Shown here: piece by piece, positions 1 to 12,100 of the stretch
Layout: the number at the start of each line of letters is the position of its first letter
Position numbering within the stretch: the first letter of the stretch is position 1
DNA from: Hyparrhenia diplandra
Lineage: Eukaryota; Streptophyta; Magnoliopsida; Poales; Poaceae
DNA: 64,000 nucleotides
Direction of reading: 5' to 3'
NCBI GenBank assembly: GCA_015847255.1
Contig: JADLZK010008803.1
Location: 434,001-498,000 of the forward strand
Program-made: the position numbers and the translations under genes
The notes under the pieces: generated by a model
Told to the model about the DNA's origin: nothing
The model's database searches: none
What the model saw: only the letters and a program-made list of their open reading frames with translations

Positions 1-204
1 TGACCCGTGCACTGCATTCCATGTTAACGATCGTTTGTTGAACAACAAACTAGTGAACGACCACACCACCCCGCCCCGCAATCTTTCTTCAAAGCAAGAA
101 ATATGCTATTGGCTAAACTTATTATTATAACTTTATATTGTAGTTTTTTTTTTTCAAAACAATTTATTGACATACATTTTTTATAAACAAACATAATACG
201 AAAC
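1..204. other. AT-rich intergenic sequence, nothing recognised
   Basis: No gene, repeat boundary or RNA is recognisable here. Short open frames exist on the minus strand but are low-complexity and have no family resemblance. Confidence 0.4.
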
Positions 205-735
205 TTCTTATCGAACCATTTCCAATGAATTTTTCTGATAATTGTACAGACAATCTCATCATGACAACTTTTGAGCATGATGTTTTTTTTAAAAAAAAAA
301 TACATCTTTGCATATTAAACTATATTGATAACAACTTTCATGACCTTTTATATATTAACTAATTCTATTTTTACGATGGTTCATTCAGAGCCAACCATAG
401 TCATGGCCACATGTCTATATTCTTCTCACTTTTTTCTCCTTTTATTTTTCTTTTACCTTTTCTTCTTCTTTTTTTTTTCATATTTTCATATCAACCAAAC
501 AATTATTTCTTCTATATATACCATGAATAATTTCCTTTTCGGATTCATAAGTTTGTCAGGAACTTTGTAAAATTATAGCGGTGTCCAAAAAAAACTTATG
601 TTTTTAAATTATGTTATTTGTAAAATTTACTAGTATATGTTAAGAAATTATTATAATTAATTTGTTTGTTGATAGTTATGAACAAAGATTGGGTTGCAAA
701 GGATGAGCACAAAGTAAATTTTGTTTGAGCAGTGC
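205..735. repeat. Intergenic repeat R, copy 1 (partner near 2,940-3,480)
   Basis: This AT-rich block is nearly the same as the block at about 2,940-3,480. Shared landmarks, in the same order, are a 'tttttgagcatgatg' segment, 'acgatggttcattcagag', a pyrimidine-rich stretch and 'gttgatagttatgaacaaag'. It is a direct duplication about 2.7 kb apart, and the Mutator-type element and SINEs lie between the copies. It has no coding content. The function is unknown, and it may simply be part of the tandem unit that carries the LRR genes. Confidence 0.7.
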
Positions 736-853
736 TACTACATTTTTTTTTTTTTTTGATTGAGCAGAAGAAGTGCTCCTACAGTTGATCCATGCAAGCC
801 CACATAAACTAGTCTTTTTTTTTAAAAAAAAAAAACACATAAACCCCACCTTT

Positions 854-977
854 GTCCATGGTAAGATTCCAGCCCAAATCGCAAGCTCGCTTCGCAGGCC
901 AAACGTGCTACCCGAAAACAGCCCATGTGTATCATGGATCCCTACACTCACAGGCCACGACCAGCCCATGTTCATCG
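854..977. repeat. Array module P, copy 1 (interrupted)
   Basis: This is the first of six copies of a GC-rich module. Its landmarks are a 'ccatggtaagat' start, 'gctacccgaaaacagcccat', 'atcatggatccc' and 'cagcccatgttcatcg'. Related copies lie at about 13,672, 19,610, 24,820, 33,836 and 53,905, and the first five each lie on the low-coordinate (3') side of an LRR gene. This copy is cut by the Mutator-type element directly after 'ttcatcg', and the rest of the module seems deleted. It could be an old promoter or first exon of a gene that no longer exists; that is inference. Confidence 0.65.
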
Positions 978-986
978 TTTCCAAGG

Positions 987-2412
987 GGAAAAAGTCCGGA
1001 TTCTCTCCCCAATTATCACGAAAGTTGACTTTTTCCTCCTCAATTTCCAAACCCGGACAAATCACCTCCCTCAACTTTTCAAACAATGCAAATTACCTCC
1101 CTCGAGCGGTTTTGAAGGCGGATTTGGTACAGTAACCGCGGTTTTGCTACAGTGTCAGTGGGTTGCTACAGTGACAGTGACTTTGTCTTTTTTAAAAAAA
1201 AAAATCCGGTTGAATCTTTGAAAAATCATAGTAAATCATAGAAAAATCATAAAATAAAAAAATCTAATTTTGTTGGGCTCCACATGATTAGATCTACACA
1301 GTGAATATATAATATGATATGCTTTTAGTATAAAGTTTTTTGCTCTGAAGGTTTTGTCTTTTTCTTTTTTTATTTATTTTGGCTGAATCTTTGAAAAATA
1401 ATAGTAAATCATAGAAAAATCATAAAATAGAAAATCCAATTTTGTTAGACTCCCACATGAGTAGATCTACACATTGAATATATAATATGGTATGCTTTTA
1501 GTCCAACAAAATAATTATGAAGTTACTGACTACGAATTATTTCAATTAATTACAAAAAGCATAGATCTAAAGCTACAACCAAAATTTTTGTACTAAAGCA
1601 TACCATATTATATATTCACTGTGTGTAGACATGCGCATGTGGAGTCTAACAAAATTAGATTTTCTATTTTATGATTTTTTACGTGATTTACTATAATTTT
1701 TAAAGATTACCTAAATAAATATAAAAGAAAAAGACAAAACCTTCGTAAAAAAAAACTTTGTACTAAAGCATATCATATTATATATTCAATGTGTAGGTCT
1801 TTTTTTTTTTTAGAATGACACAATGACAAACGCAGACGCTCACAACACGCACGCACACTCACCCACGCGGAACACAGTACGCATAAACCCTACCCCTATA
1901 AGCACCTCAGGAAGGGTGAGCACCCGGCGGTCACGGAGATTCTCGAAGTCACCATTGGCGCCCGTCGTCGACGGAACGTCGCTTACCACTTAATGCACAA
2001 ACACCGAAATCACGGGAAAATCCCAAGAAAAGGTGCGAGCACCGGGATTTGAACCCCGGTGGGTAGCGCCCCACCGACCGTCCTACCATTGGACTACAAG
2101 CCAATTCGCTTCAATGTGTAGGTCTAATCATGTGGAGTCCAACAAAATTGGATTTTTTTATTTTATGATTTTTTAAGTGATTTACTATGATTTTTTAAAG
2201 ATTCAACCGAATTTTTATAAAAAAAAAAAAGGAAAAGTCACGCATCCTTTGTAGCAACCTCACGACAATGTAGCAAACCGCCTTCAAAACCGCTCGAAGA
2301 AGGTAATTTGCATGGTTTGAAAAGTTGAGGGAGGTGATTTGTCCTTTTTAGAGTTGAGGGAGGAAAAGTGAACTTTTCGTGATAGTTGGGGAGGGAATCC
2401 AGGACTTTTTCC
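987..2412. mobile_element. Mutator-type non-autonomous DNA transposon with long TIRs
   Basis: Terminal inverted repeats begin GGAAAAAGTCC and end GGACTTTTTCC, and inverted similarity continues for about 140 bp on each side (about 987-1,130 and 2,265-2,412). The element is flanked by a perfect 9-bp direct repeat TTTCCAAGG at 978-986 and 2,413-2,421. A 9-bp TSD with long TIRs is the hallmark of Mutator-like elements. The interior is AT-rich, contains inverted and direct copies of an 'acatgagtagatctacac' unit, and encodes no transposase. A SINE is nested at 1,801-2,109. A relative, 768 bp long, lies at 29,066-29,833. Without the SINE this copy is about 1.1 kb. Confidence 0.9.
1801..2109 (-). mobile_element. 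tRNA-derived SINE, full length, nested in the Mutator-type element
   Basis: Read on the minus strand the element starts with a tRNA-like head, with an A-box TAGTCCAATGG and a B-box GGTTCAAATCC, about 70 bp in all. The body follows, and the end is an A tail (the T run at 1,801-1,813 on the plus strand). A perfect 16-bp direct repeat, TTCAATGTGTAGGTCT, flanks it at 1,785-1,800 and 2,110-2,125. The head is the internal RNA polymerase III promoter of the SINE and not a tRNA gene. A second, headless copy lies at 2,430-2,668. The A tail argues against the p-SINE1 family, which ends in T. I do not know the family name. Confidence 0.9.
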
Positions 2413-2429
2413 TTTCCAAGGTAATGGAC

Positions 2430-2668
2430 TTTTTTTTTTTTTTTTGAGAATGACACAGTACAAACGCAGAGGCGCTCACAACACGCACGCGCACACTCAC
2501 CCCTATGAACACGTCACGCAAAACCCTACCCCTATGAGCACCTGGAAGGGATCGAGCACCCGGCAGATCACGGAGATTCTCGAAGTCACCATTGGCGCCT
2601 CGCCGCCGGCCGGAACGCCGCTACCACTTAATGCATAACGCCGGAAAATCCTAGGAAAATCCCAGGAA
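2430..2668 (-). mobile_element. SINE of the same family, 5'-truncated (tRNA head missing)
   Basis: The T run and 'gagaatgacacag' body match the SINE at 1,801-2,109 through 'cccaggaa', then similarity stops before the tRNA-like part. On the minus strand it is therefore truncated at its 5' end. It begins just beyond the Mutator-element TSD and ends at 'cggagtagccgc', a sequence also found at 3,543 and near 19,905. I could not read a clean TSD. Confidence 0.75.
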
Positions 2669-3693
2669 CGGAGTAGCCGCATTATCAGCGTCGTCGTATC
2701 TTTAAGTTTTACAGATCCGATCGAGGTGCGTGAAAAGATTCAAACATTTGTTGAAATTATCAACTCAATTGGAAGACTTAGGTTTCACATTTCATTTTGC
2801 TTGTATAATTTCAAATGCAACATGATATCTGTTTGCTGCAACTGCGATGGAAAAACACGACACGCCAATATCAGATAACTTTTTGAGCATGATGTTTTTA
2901 CAGATAATCATGCTCCAACTTTTGAGCATGTTTTCACCACATGCATTTTTTTAGATAATTATACAGACAATCTTATCATGACAACTTTTTGAGCATGATG
3001 TTTTTTTTTTTTTAAAAAAAAATATACATCTGTACATATTAAACTATATTGATAACAACTTTTCATAATGAACTTTTATATATTAACTAATTTTATTTTT
3101 ACGATGGTTCATTCAGAGCGAACCATAGTCATGGCCCCGTGTCTATGTTGTTCTCATCTTTTTTCCTTTTTTTTTTTACCTTTTCTTCTTTTTCATTTTT
3201 TCATATCAACCAACCAATTTTTCTTCATCAATATACTCTGAACAATTTACTTTTTTTGGATTTATAAGTTTGTCGAGAACTTTGTAAAATAATTGTGTTG
3301 TCCAACAAAATCTTATGTGTTTAAATTACGTTATTTGTAAAATTTAATATATGAAGTTATGCTACAAACTATGCTAAGTAATTATTATGATAAATTTGTT
3401 TGTTGATAGTTATGAACAAAGGTTGGGTTGCAAAGGTAATTAAAAATTATGTTGAGCAAGGATGAGCACAACGTACCCTAGTGGATTAGTTATTTTTTTT
3501 GGAAACTGGGTGCTTACAATAGACTTCAATCACCACGGACACGGAGTAGCCGCATTGTCCGCGTCGTCGTAGCTTAAGTTTTATGGATCTCATCGAAGTT
3601 ACGAAGATTCCAATCATTTGTAGAAATTATCAACTCAAATGGAAGACTTAGGTTTCACATTTCATTTTGCTTACATAATTTCAAATGCAACAT
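2669..3693. repeat. Duplicated intergenic blocks Q - R(copy 2) - Q
   Basis: Block Q, with 'gagtagccgcatt' followed by 'caactcaaatggaagactta' and 'cattttgctt', occurs at about 2,669-2,850 and again at about 3,540-3,693. R copy 2 lies between them at about 2,940-3,480. Further Q copies are at about 19,905-20,035 and 25,795-25,900. These blocks sit between module P and the 3' flank of the LRR genes, so they are part of the ancestral tandem unit. The duplicated Q-R here looks like a local slippage or unequal exchange. No coding potential is seen. Confidence 0.65.
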
Positions 3694-3704
3694 GATATAT
3701 GTTT

Positions 3705-5340
3705 GTCGGCCACCCGGCTTGGCATAAAGCCGCCATCATGCGCGTCGTCCTAGCACACCTACATTTTCGGCCACCGCTGCCGATCTCCGGCGCTGGTGAC
3801 CATCCTCGTCATCGCCGCCCGGCCGCGATCTTGACGGGGGACCTCCTCCAAAGTCTCCACCCAACATTGACGGCGAAGGCTTCACTCGCACGTAGGCGTC
3901 GGAGGGGCGACGGTGTGCCCGCCCAACCATCGTCTTCGGCGGCCCGTGCCACCATCTCTCGTCGGGCTTTGCTTCAATTGCTGGCGGGGGATCATGTCGC
4001 CGCCTATTTGCTCCGCCCGCCCGGGCTGCCTCATCTACCTCGCCACGAGGCCGCAGGCGAGCTACCGCCATCGACGCTCCCCTCCCCTCGCCCCGCCTTC
4101 CTCTGCGGCGGGCGCGGGGGGCCACCCGCGCCTTGTCCGGGGAACAAAGACGCCGTGCTCGGACCCGGACGCGTCGTCGATGACCATGCCGAGGGGCATC
4201 CCATCCCGGGGGAGCAGAACGCCGGCCGCCACCCCCCTTCTTCATCGGGAAGATCCTGCGCCCGATTCCCTGAATCCTGGCCCGACACCAATGGGAGGTT
4301 AGCGGCGGCCAGTGGTGGTGGTCGATTTGGAACTCGAGGACCGCTGCGCTCGACCTCATTGTGGGCGTTGTTCCCCACTCGCGTCGACCCAATGATGGAT
4401 GAGATCGCGGCCTCCACCATGGTTCGGTCATTCTGTGGCACCTCCTCTACGGCCGTGCCACCACCACCCCCCATTGATTTGTGGGGCGGAACTGGCGCCG
4501 CGTGGAGCTTCACCACCCGGCCACCGCCGTCGAGCTGGATGCCTCTCAGGGCGTTCTGTGGAGGGGCGTGGCGGTGATCCCGCGGTCTCCCCGGCTCGGG
4601 TGTGATCCACTCCCCTACTCAGGCGGTAGACTCGGGGCGGCCGGGTTCACTATCACGGCCCCTCCGCCCCCCAGTCGTCTCGGGCGGCCGCAGTCCGGTG
4701 GGGGTGCGGTCCCGCGGACCTGCTCGCTTGCGTTGTCGAGGGGATACGGCGGTCCCTCGCCCGCGAAGCTTGGTTTACGCCTTCACGGGATCCATCGCCG
4801 TCCCCATCAAGGAGCCTGTTGAGCTTGCCCGCGTCGGTGGCGCTTCCCACCTCCGTCCACGGCAACCACTCCATCCCCCGCGCGGTGCGGGCTCGCGAAG
4901 AAGGCCGTCTACCGGGACCCACGTCCCGAACACCAAGCACGCGAGGTACTCCTCAACAAGTGGGATGGGAAGAGAGCGGATGATCCGTCCAACACCCGGA
5001 CGACTCCGGCAAAGACGCTTCCGCGGCCGCCGTGTCCGAGGTGTCCTCCCCACGGGGAGCTCCACGGTCAGGAACTCTTCCGTTGATGAAGCCAGGGCAT
5101 TTGTCGAAGTGGGGACGGGCGAGCCGTGAAGCGCCGCCCGACGTTTCTCTCCTTAGTCGCCCAACTAGTTAAGGCTTAGTACATCCTAATTTTGCTGCGC
5201 CGTTCAAGCCGGCGACTCGTGTCGCGTGTGTGACCGTCTTACTTGATGGCATCTCGCCTAATAGTAAGTCGGATGTAATCAATAACTCGATTTCCCTTAA
5301 TGCGGACGTGCACAATGCACGCTTTTGAAAAAAAAAAAAA
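3705..5340 (+). mobile_element. GC-rich poly(A) retroposon, LINE-like 3' end, no reverse transcriptase seen
   Basis: This 1.64-kb GC-rich block interrupts block Q. It ends in a run of A (5,328-5,340) and is flanked by a perfect 11-bp direct repeat GATATATGTTT (3,694-3,704 and 5,341-5,351), so it was inserted by target-primed reverse transcription. The 3' end, with 'cccttaatgcggacgtgcac' and a short hairpin just before the A run, resembles the tails of grass L1-type LINEs. Open frames of up to about 290 codons exist on both strands, as expected from GC richness; none resembles reverse transcriptase or endonuclease. It could be an ORF1-only LINE derivative or a processed copy of a cellular transcript. 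The cargo is unidentified. Confidence 0.75.
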
Positions 5341-5351
5341 GATATATGTTT

Positions 5352-5790
5352 CTTTGCAAGCTGCGATGGAAAAAACACCACACACCAATATCATGTTCTT
5401 ACAAACTACTATTGGACTCGAACTAATAAGAGTCTCCCTTTCCAAATAGTATCTAGGCTACTTTTCTTTGAGCATGTACACCTTTGTAGAAACAAACTAT
5501 TTTAACGTTGACAAATGAACAGCGAATCAATAATTATTATTATTACATGCTGCAGCTTGTTGTCCACACAAATTTCTCCATCCTCCAATTGCTTCAAATC
5601 TAAAGTTCTTGGATCAAATATTACTTATCTGAACCCCTAATGCCGTAGCTGTGCTTTTGGGGCCCGCGATAAATTGGTAATAACAATTACAAAGTCTTGA
5701 CTATTTGCTTGTTGCTTCTCTGCTCAATTACATCAATCGCTTGTATGAAAACCCTTGCACATTATTGTAGCCCATTTCTATTGATTTGTG
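5352..5790. other. 3' flank of LRR gene 1, shared with genes 3, 4 and 5
   Basis: The sequence continues block Q after the retroposon ('ctgcgatgg...caccaatatca') and runs into the 3' end of gene 1. Closely similar sequence lies at about 20,040-20,517, 25,905-26,403 and 33,960-34,236. It probably includes the 3' UTR of the gene. No separate gene is seen. Confidence 0.6.
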
Positions 5791-7956
5791 TTAGCCAAAG
5801 TACCGGATAATACAATCGATCATATAGCACTCCTACTCCAAAGAAAAGACCGAAGGCGATTGCAAACATGACCTTCTTCGCCACCTTGGTTTTCATAGAC
5901 AATGGCCATGTGACTTTTTCTCGCTGAATTGCAACGTAATCGCGAGCATAGGTCTACATAGCTTAGGGTTGCCACTAAAGCTAGAATTTGTAAACGTGCT
6001 CGGTGGCCTGTGGTGGGCACGATCCCTTCTAGGTCGTTGAAAGAAACGTTGAATTGAGAAAGGAAGTGTAGATTGTTCGGTGCTGCACGGGGATTGTGCG
6101 GTTAGATGGTTGCTTGACAAGTCAAGCACCAGCAAGTTTTGTGAGGTTGCAAATGGAGAGGGGATATCCCCATGTAATCCGTTGAAGCTCAGGTTAAGTG
6201 AAAGTAGCCCTTTTAGGAGACCGATCTTTGGATGGATCACACCAATGAAGTTATTGTTAGCTAGATTGAGCACTTTTTGGAAAAGCATTCACGTTGTGGT
6301 ATTCAAGTGCGTGTAAATAAATTGGTAGCTCGAGACTCTTGGATCCAAAGGTGCCACAGTCTTCTCGATTTTAGCATCGACATCTCTGTCAATCTTTGTA
6401 GGAATTTCCCCAGACAGATTGTTATTTGATATGTCTATATGGAAAAGGAAGCTTAGGTCTGCTGATCGGTCGAGGGAATCGATCGGTCGGTGATTATCAT
6501 TTAAACGTAGCATCCGCAATTTTCTTAGCTTTGATAGCCAATAAGGTATTTTCCCCAATAATGAGCATGCCCGTAAGGAAAAGAACACGAAGATTCTCAA
6601 AACCATCAATGCTTTCATCATCCGGCATGGTCTCGTTTATGAAGTTGAGCCCAATAAAAAGGTTGGTGAGGTTTTTGGAGCTCTTTAATATCTGAAGTGC
6701 ATTTGCCAAATTAAGTAAAATTGTTGCGATGAAAGTGAAAAAGGCGAGAGTGACTTCAAATTGCCTAGTCCCTTTGATAAGCTGTCCTTGGAAATTATTG
6801 AAAGATAGACGCCTTGGCCTTGATTAGTTTGTGGCATGAGTATATGGTTTTACGGAATTTTGCCACTCGAAGAACATTCACCCTAAGATCTAAGATTTTT
6901 AGATTGGGTAAGTTGGAGAAATTGACCTTGGTGAGTTCTCCACTTTGAAATTGTTGTTCTTGAGGTTGATGGTTGTGAGATTTCTGCAGTTGCTTAAGGT
7001 GGATGGCAGCTCCCCATACATGCTATTGTGGTTCAAATGAAGTTCCTGCAATCCCTTCAGATAAACTATGGAATCGGGTATCTTGCCGCTGAAATTGTTT
7101 TCTCCAAAATCAAGGATGACCAGATTTGTGAGCTTGGCTATATGTGTGCCATCAAGTATTCCATATAAACCATTGCTGGAAAAAGAGAGATGCTCTAACA
7201 TGGTAGCATTGAAGAGTTCATTAGGGAGAGTCCCACCGAGGTGGTTGTGGGCAGCCTTAAGCACTTTGAGCTTGGAGCAATTCTTGAGCCACAGGGGAAT
7301 ACTCCCAAGCGAGTGTGTTGTACAGAGTTCAAGGGACAGCAAAGGTTTGGTGATATGTTCTGAAGTGACTTGGAATCTGCCCAAAAAACTGTTATTGCTG
7401 GCATTGAGCACCACTAGATTCTCCATTCCCTTCCACATTTGTGGATGTAAATTGCCCCTGCAAACATGTTGCTTGAGATGTTAAGTACCGCAAAGGTTTG
7501 CCGGGGGTTGAAGATGGCAGCTCATGCAGGTCTCCACCGAGCTGGTTGAAACCGACATCAAGGATGATGATATTTATTTGGGCGGCCGGCAATCGGCAGG
7601 CCTCGGGCAGAGTTGTAGGACAAGTTAAGATGCTGCAGGCCAGTGAGGTTTCCAAGAGCTGGTGAGATTCTCCCTTCAAGCCCCATGGAAGGCAGTGAGA
7701 CATGGGTGACCACCCCGTTTTTGTTGCAGGTGATGCCTTCCCATTTGCAGCAGTCTGTGCCTTCCTGCCATAACTTGGCAAGGCCGGCATCCCGCGAGAG
7801 CCCAGCAAGGAATTGGAGGAGAGAAGCCTTCTCTAGCTCCATGCAGGAGCTGGATGGGGTGACCAAGGAGATCAGCAGCAGAATAGCAAACCCAAGGAAA
7901 GATACGTTGGGTAATTTGCTGCTGCATTTGTTGTATGAAAAATGGTTTGTCCGCAT
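5791..7956 (-). pseudogene. LRR receptor-like protein gene 1 (PSKR/PSY1R-like ectodomain, no kinase), frame-broken
   Basis: The start at 7,956 gives a signal peptide (hydrophobic core VSFLGFAILLLISL), then the LRR N-terminal cap with the paired-cysteine motif DCCKWEGITC. LRRs follow with consensus pieces such as NLSYN and NLVILDFGENNFSGKIPDSI. The downstream part has an ENLRVL island region and a GNPKLC C-cap, then a YENQGG juxtamembrane motif. The protein would sit in the plasma membrane with an extracellular ligand-binding face. The frame changes at least seven times (near 7,600, 7,440, 6,900, 6,710, 6,500, 6,290 and 6,020), and the membrane segment is out of frame. At 5,803-5,806 and 5,816-5,819 it has CCGG and TCGA where gene 5 has CCTGG and TCTGA, so two shifts are single-base losses inside CTG. 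It may be a true pseudogene or a sequence with base-call errors. Confidence 0.85.
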
Positions 7957-9057
7957 TGTATCCTGTCTAGATGAAGTATCAAATGGTGTAATCAGGGAAG
8001 AGCATGAGAAGAAGAAGAGAGTGGCTCTTGCTTTTATCTTAGTTATTGTACTTAATTATTAGCAGTATACTATTACACAGACCCTAGTCTTCGTCAACTC
8101 AAAGAATAATGGATCAGCCAGGCCCATTTGGGACAGCTATTCATGGAATCCCGGCTGATCGATGGACCACTGTAGCTGTACTTTTTATGTTGTTTTTCTC
8201 AATCATAACGTGTTTTGCACCTGTTCATAGAGATAATAATTGTTGCGTGTCGAAACTGCTGTACTCGTGTCCTCGCCAACTTGCATCGTAGGTTCAAACC
8301 CGGGAACCCAGCTGGGCCACATCTCTTGATTGGCCATCATGCACCTCACGTACCACAGCTAGCTCAGGCCCGCATGACCAACATGGATGCACCTCTTGAA
8401 GCTTGGCAGCCATTCGCCCCACCGACCCTCGTACGTTTTGCAAAGGTCCGAGTCGCCTCTCTGTCGACTGTCGTCGTTCACGTATTCGGTATTCACACAC
8501 AACTTTTCATACCCACATGTCGTCACCATTCGCATTGTAGCTCGTACATATTCATCATAGTAGGCTGGTTGAACCGTCAAACAAGCTTGGCATTTATTTC
8601 CCTGGGTCCGCCACTGCAAATTGTGTTTATACCTCAAAATCCTTTTTTCGTTTTTTTTTTTTTACAAAATGTATTTTTAGCTTCGAGTTAATTTTGCAAG
8701 GTGATGGAGGCTATCGTATTCTGTATTATAAAAGTGCATTATGAATTTATCATCATTATGTTTTGTGCAATATCATATCTCTAACTTTATTTTATTATTA
8801 ATTTTCCTAAGCTATCGAAATAGTGGTGAAAATTAAGATTATTTTTCTAACATAACTTATAATGTCCTCCATCGCATCACAAAAATTCATAGTATTAAAA
8901 CAACTTATACATGGAGAAAAAATAACAAATCATATTAACTGGTAAACTATACCATTTCAAATAGTTGGAGGGAATAAGTTGGCCCAAATGTTAGTTTTGG
9001 GGGTTATATGGACATATGACAAACTTGAGGGGAGTAATTTGGACTTTTTTAATCATA
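7957..9057. other. Upstream region of LRR gene 1, no gene recognised
   Basis: This stretch holds the probable promoter of gene 1 (near 7,960-8,100), then unassigned sequence. At 8,965-9,050 the text 'gagggaataagttggcccaa' and 'gaggggagtaatttggactt' looks like one terminus of a Mutator-type element related to those at 987 and 29,066. No opposite terminus was found. The GTTCAAACCCGGGAACCC string near 8,293 resembles a tRNA B-box but has no head around it. Confidence 0.4.
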
Positions 9058-9074
9058 ATACCATGATATAAGAC

Positions 9075-9128
9075 TCCTTTTGCCCGGGCGGCGGTGTTTC
9101 TGCAGCACAACCGACGTTAGGTATGTGA
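9075..9128 (+). mobile_element. 5' part of a truncated LINE, split by the solo LTR
   Basis: With 13,127-13,540 this forms one 5'-truncated LINE remnant. It is bounded by a degenerate direct repeat, ATACCATGATATAAGAC at 9,058-9,074 and ATACGGTGGTATAAGAC at 13,541-13,557 (14 of 17 identical). The solo LTR inserted between the two parts. Confidence 0.5.
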
Positions 9129-12100
9129 TGTCACGCCCCACTTTTAATGGGTCGTTAATCACACGTGTTTGCGCCGGGATCATGCCACAAACACGCCTAT
9201 TAGTAAATGGATGATGGTAAACGAGAACTAATAGTAAAACCGAGCTATAGAAATATAGGATGGAAAGGGGCTTACGGTGGCGACGAAGGGTCACCAAGTC
9301 GGGTTACAATATCAGAGTTGGCCATCCAGAAGCGGTGGATTAACTATGACACTGCCCCGTACTCCGCAGTGCGGACTTGTGCATGGATGAAATCGGGCTT
9401 CAACGTCCTTCTCCTAAGCGAGCACCGCGAACTCCTACGATACGCTATTCTCTACCTTGTCGTCGATCTTACCTTCACATGTGCCGATATCTGTAAAAAT
9501 AGAGGGGTGAGTACAAACGTATTTCAAGCAAGTCCCAACCAGGGGTTGTAATTATTAGGGTTGGGCCCTAGCGAGAGTCTCTAAAAGCGCTCTCGCTAGT
9601 TCCGGGTTATCTCATGTCATCACTGCTTTGCCATGACACCACGGGTTAGTCATCATCAAAGTGTATCTAATCATAGATGTTGGGGCCTAGCACTTACCCA
9701 TTCCAAGGACGTGGCTATTCGAATAGATTTAAATAAACTCTGCAGAGGTTGTACACTTTCCCCACACGATAGGCGTTGCCTTCACCATCATGACTTGGCT
9801 CGGGCGGGCCTAACGAGATTCCGTACCGCTTGGATGCCTCCTAGGTATATCGGTATAATCCTCCCCACGACTTCTCAGGGGTTGGAAGGATGACGCATCA
9901 TCCTAGACAATATGGTGATACCAAATCACCCACGGCTTTACAGGTAATACCTTATTACCCAACCTATAATGTCAACACCAAACCCAATCATTAATCATCA
10001 ATATGTGCACCTAGCACGCGCCCACTGCGCCCAAACACTTACATGGAAGATCTTTCGGCATCCACGCCAACCAGGACCATGGGGCCACTCTCCCCATGTC
10101 TGCTCCTAATAGGTCGTTCGCCTGCTCCGGCCACCTTGGTTCTGAATTATACCTCAACCCAACGGGGTGTGGAATCAAGCCATCCCATCTCGGCGTGTGG
10201 CTGTACGAAATATTACACTAGGTAGAAGGTCTATGAACCGGTCCTTAGGGAGGTGAGCATCTCTCCGCGGGATTCATCCCCGATTGTGATTAGTCCACCT
10301 CCATGTAGACTATCACCACTCACCTTTTTGTTGGGAAGGTTCACATTATTACTTAAGTTATATTATCGACAAAACCTAGCGAAGCCTCATGCACATAGCC
10401 CATGAGTACTCATACGGCTTGCCCTCGGGTTATACTTATCTTAACATCTTATTAATTATTATAGTAATTCGGTCAGGTTAGGGGGTAAGGACTTGCCTGG
10501 GAGGTTCTTACAAATCGGCACGGCGTCGAACGTCTCTAACTTTCCTCGGACGGAAAACTCCTAATCGGGTCGTCGGTAACTACCTCAGGTACTTCGATAA
10601 ACCTAGCTTGAACTATGACATATAAAACAAACATAGAACATTATGGTGGTAATAGGTTAGTTGCATAGATCTAGATTTTAGATAAACTATGGAAGTCGTT
10701 TCACGCGAAACGGAATTAAAATGCATGAGTTATGGAGTTTATAATATTAATCCCTAATTTATTAATTAGGGTCATATTATAATATAATTTTATCATGTAA
10801 TAAATTTGGATCTAATTACATGATAAAATTCCATAAATCGAATAATTAATTTACAAATTTTCTGGGAATTTTCTAGACACGGGAAATAGGTTTTATAGCT
10901 CTCTGGGTACACTAGCCGGGTGTACCTAGCAATTACAGTAGTGTACCCAGCTCTGTATTGATGCGCTGTGTGCCCGACTGGTGGGTCCTCGGGGTGCCAC
11001 GTGGGTCTGCCAGGTGGCACTGTGGGCCGGGGAATCCGTCCACGTAGGATGTAACGGCGCGGGACGTCGTTGGACGGAACTGGCCACGTGCCAGTGTCCG
11101 ATTCGTCCTAACCCGACGACGTTGAGGACGAGTAACGGAGTCGGGTTCCCATCCCCGTTTTCGTGCTGTCGCGGCGGCGCTCCGCCGGCACCTGGCCGGA
11201 CTTGGCCGGCGTTGGCCCATAGCTCGCCGTGTTGGGTGCCTAGGGTTCCCCTTGGCTCTCCGGTGGTGTGGGTCGGCATGGTGACGGCGGTGGGTCCCTC
11301 GACTGCGACGGCGGCATGGCGGAGCGGTGCTCGGCGGCTCGGTGGTTGGCGGCGCACGTCGCCTGCGCATTTTAGAGCGATAGGAGGGGAAGGGAAGATG
11401 GGAATCACTGAACGGAATACCGGAGAAGCTCACTAACCTGACCAAACCTCGCCGGAGTAGCCCAATCGTCGGGAACGCCTTTACCCTATTCGAAGCTCCG
11501 CCCGCGGCCGCGTTCTCCCGATTTGGGGGCAATCGGAATAGGGTGAGGAGGAGGTGAAGAGGGGGAAAGCCGATGGGAGCACGGTGTGTTCCCGATCGTG
11601 GCGAACCTTTAGAGTGGAGGGGCGAGTTGGATTGGGCACCGGTCGGACCTATTTATAGGCCGGCCATGGGGGGTGCTCCCGGCGGCGATATTTTCCGCCC
11701 GGCGAGATCTTTTCCGGCATCCTTTTCTGTGCACGGCGACCCGGGGACAGTGGCCAGCTGGATGGAACGCTTCGTGGCCGACGCCGGTGAACTGGCCCAT
11801 CGCCCGGTCTCCTTGTACAGGGCGGAGTTGCCGGCCACGACGACGGCAAGTTCGCGAGCACGGCGTTCGACGCCGCTATTGGCGTTGACGCTCGCTGCTG
11901 TGCTCGTGGTTTCACCCGGACGGCGTCTTCGGTGTTAATGACCTTGCTGTGGCCCGGTCCTCGTCACCAGCTCCGGCGGAGCGTGTCCCACGTGCTGGCG
12001 GCGTTGTGGCCATCGATGCCGGCTGCTGTGCTTGTGGACGGGAGCGGGTGGCCTCGTGCAGGTGCATCGGGAGGATAGACGCGACGACTGTGCTCTCGTC

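Noticed and set aside
2039..2109. tRNA gene on the minus strand
   Set aside because: The A and B boxes are present, but the sequence is the head of a SINE with body, A tail and 16-bp TSD. The sequence between the boxes does not form a convincing cloverleaf.
3699..5129. Overlapping long open frames as host genes
   Set aside because: They start in the target duplication or cross the retroposon ends, run on both strands and show no known domain.
8109..8691. Small open frames between gene 1 and the LINE remnant as genes
   Set aside because: No signal, domain or conservation is visible and they overlap on both strands.
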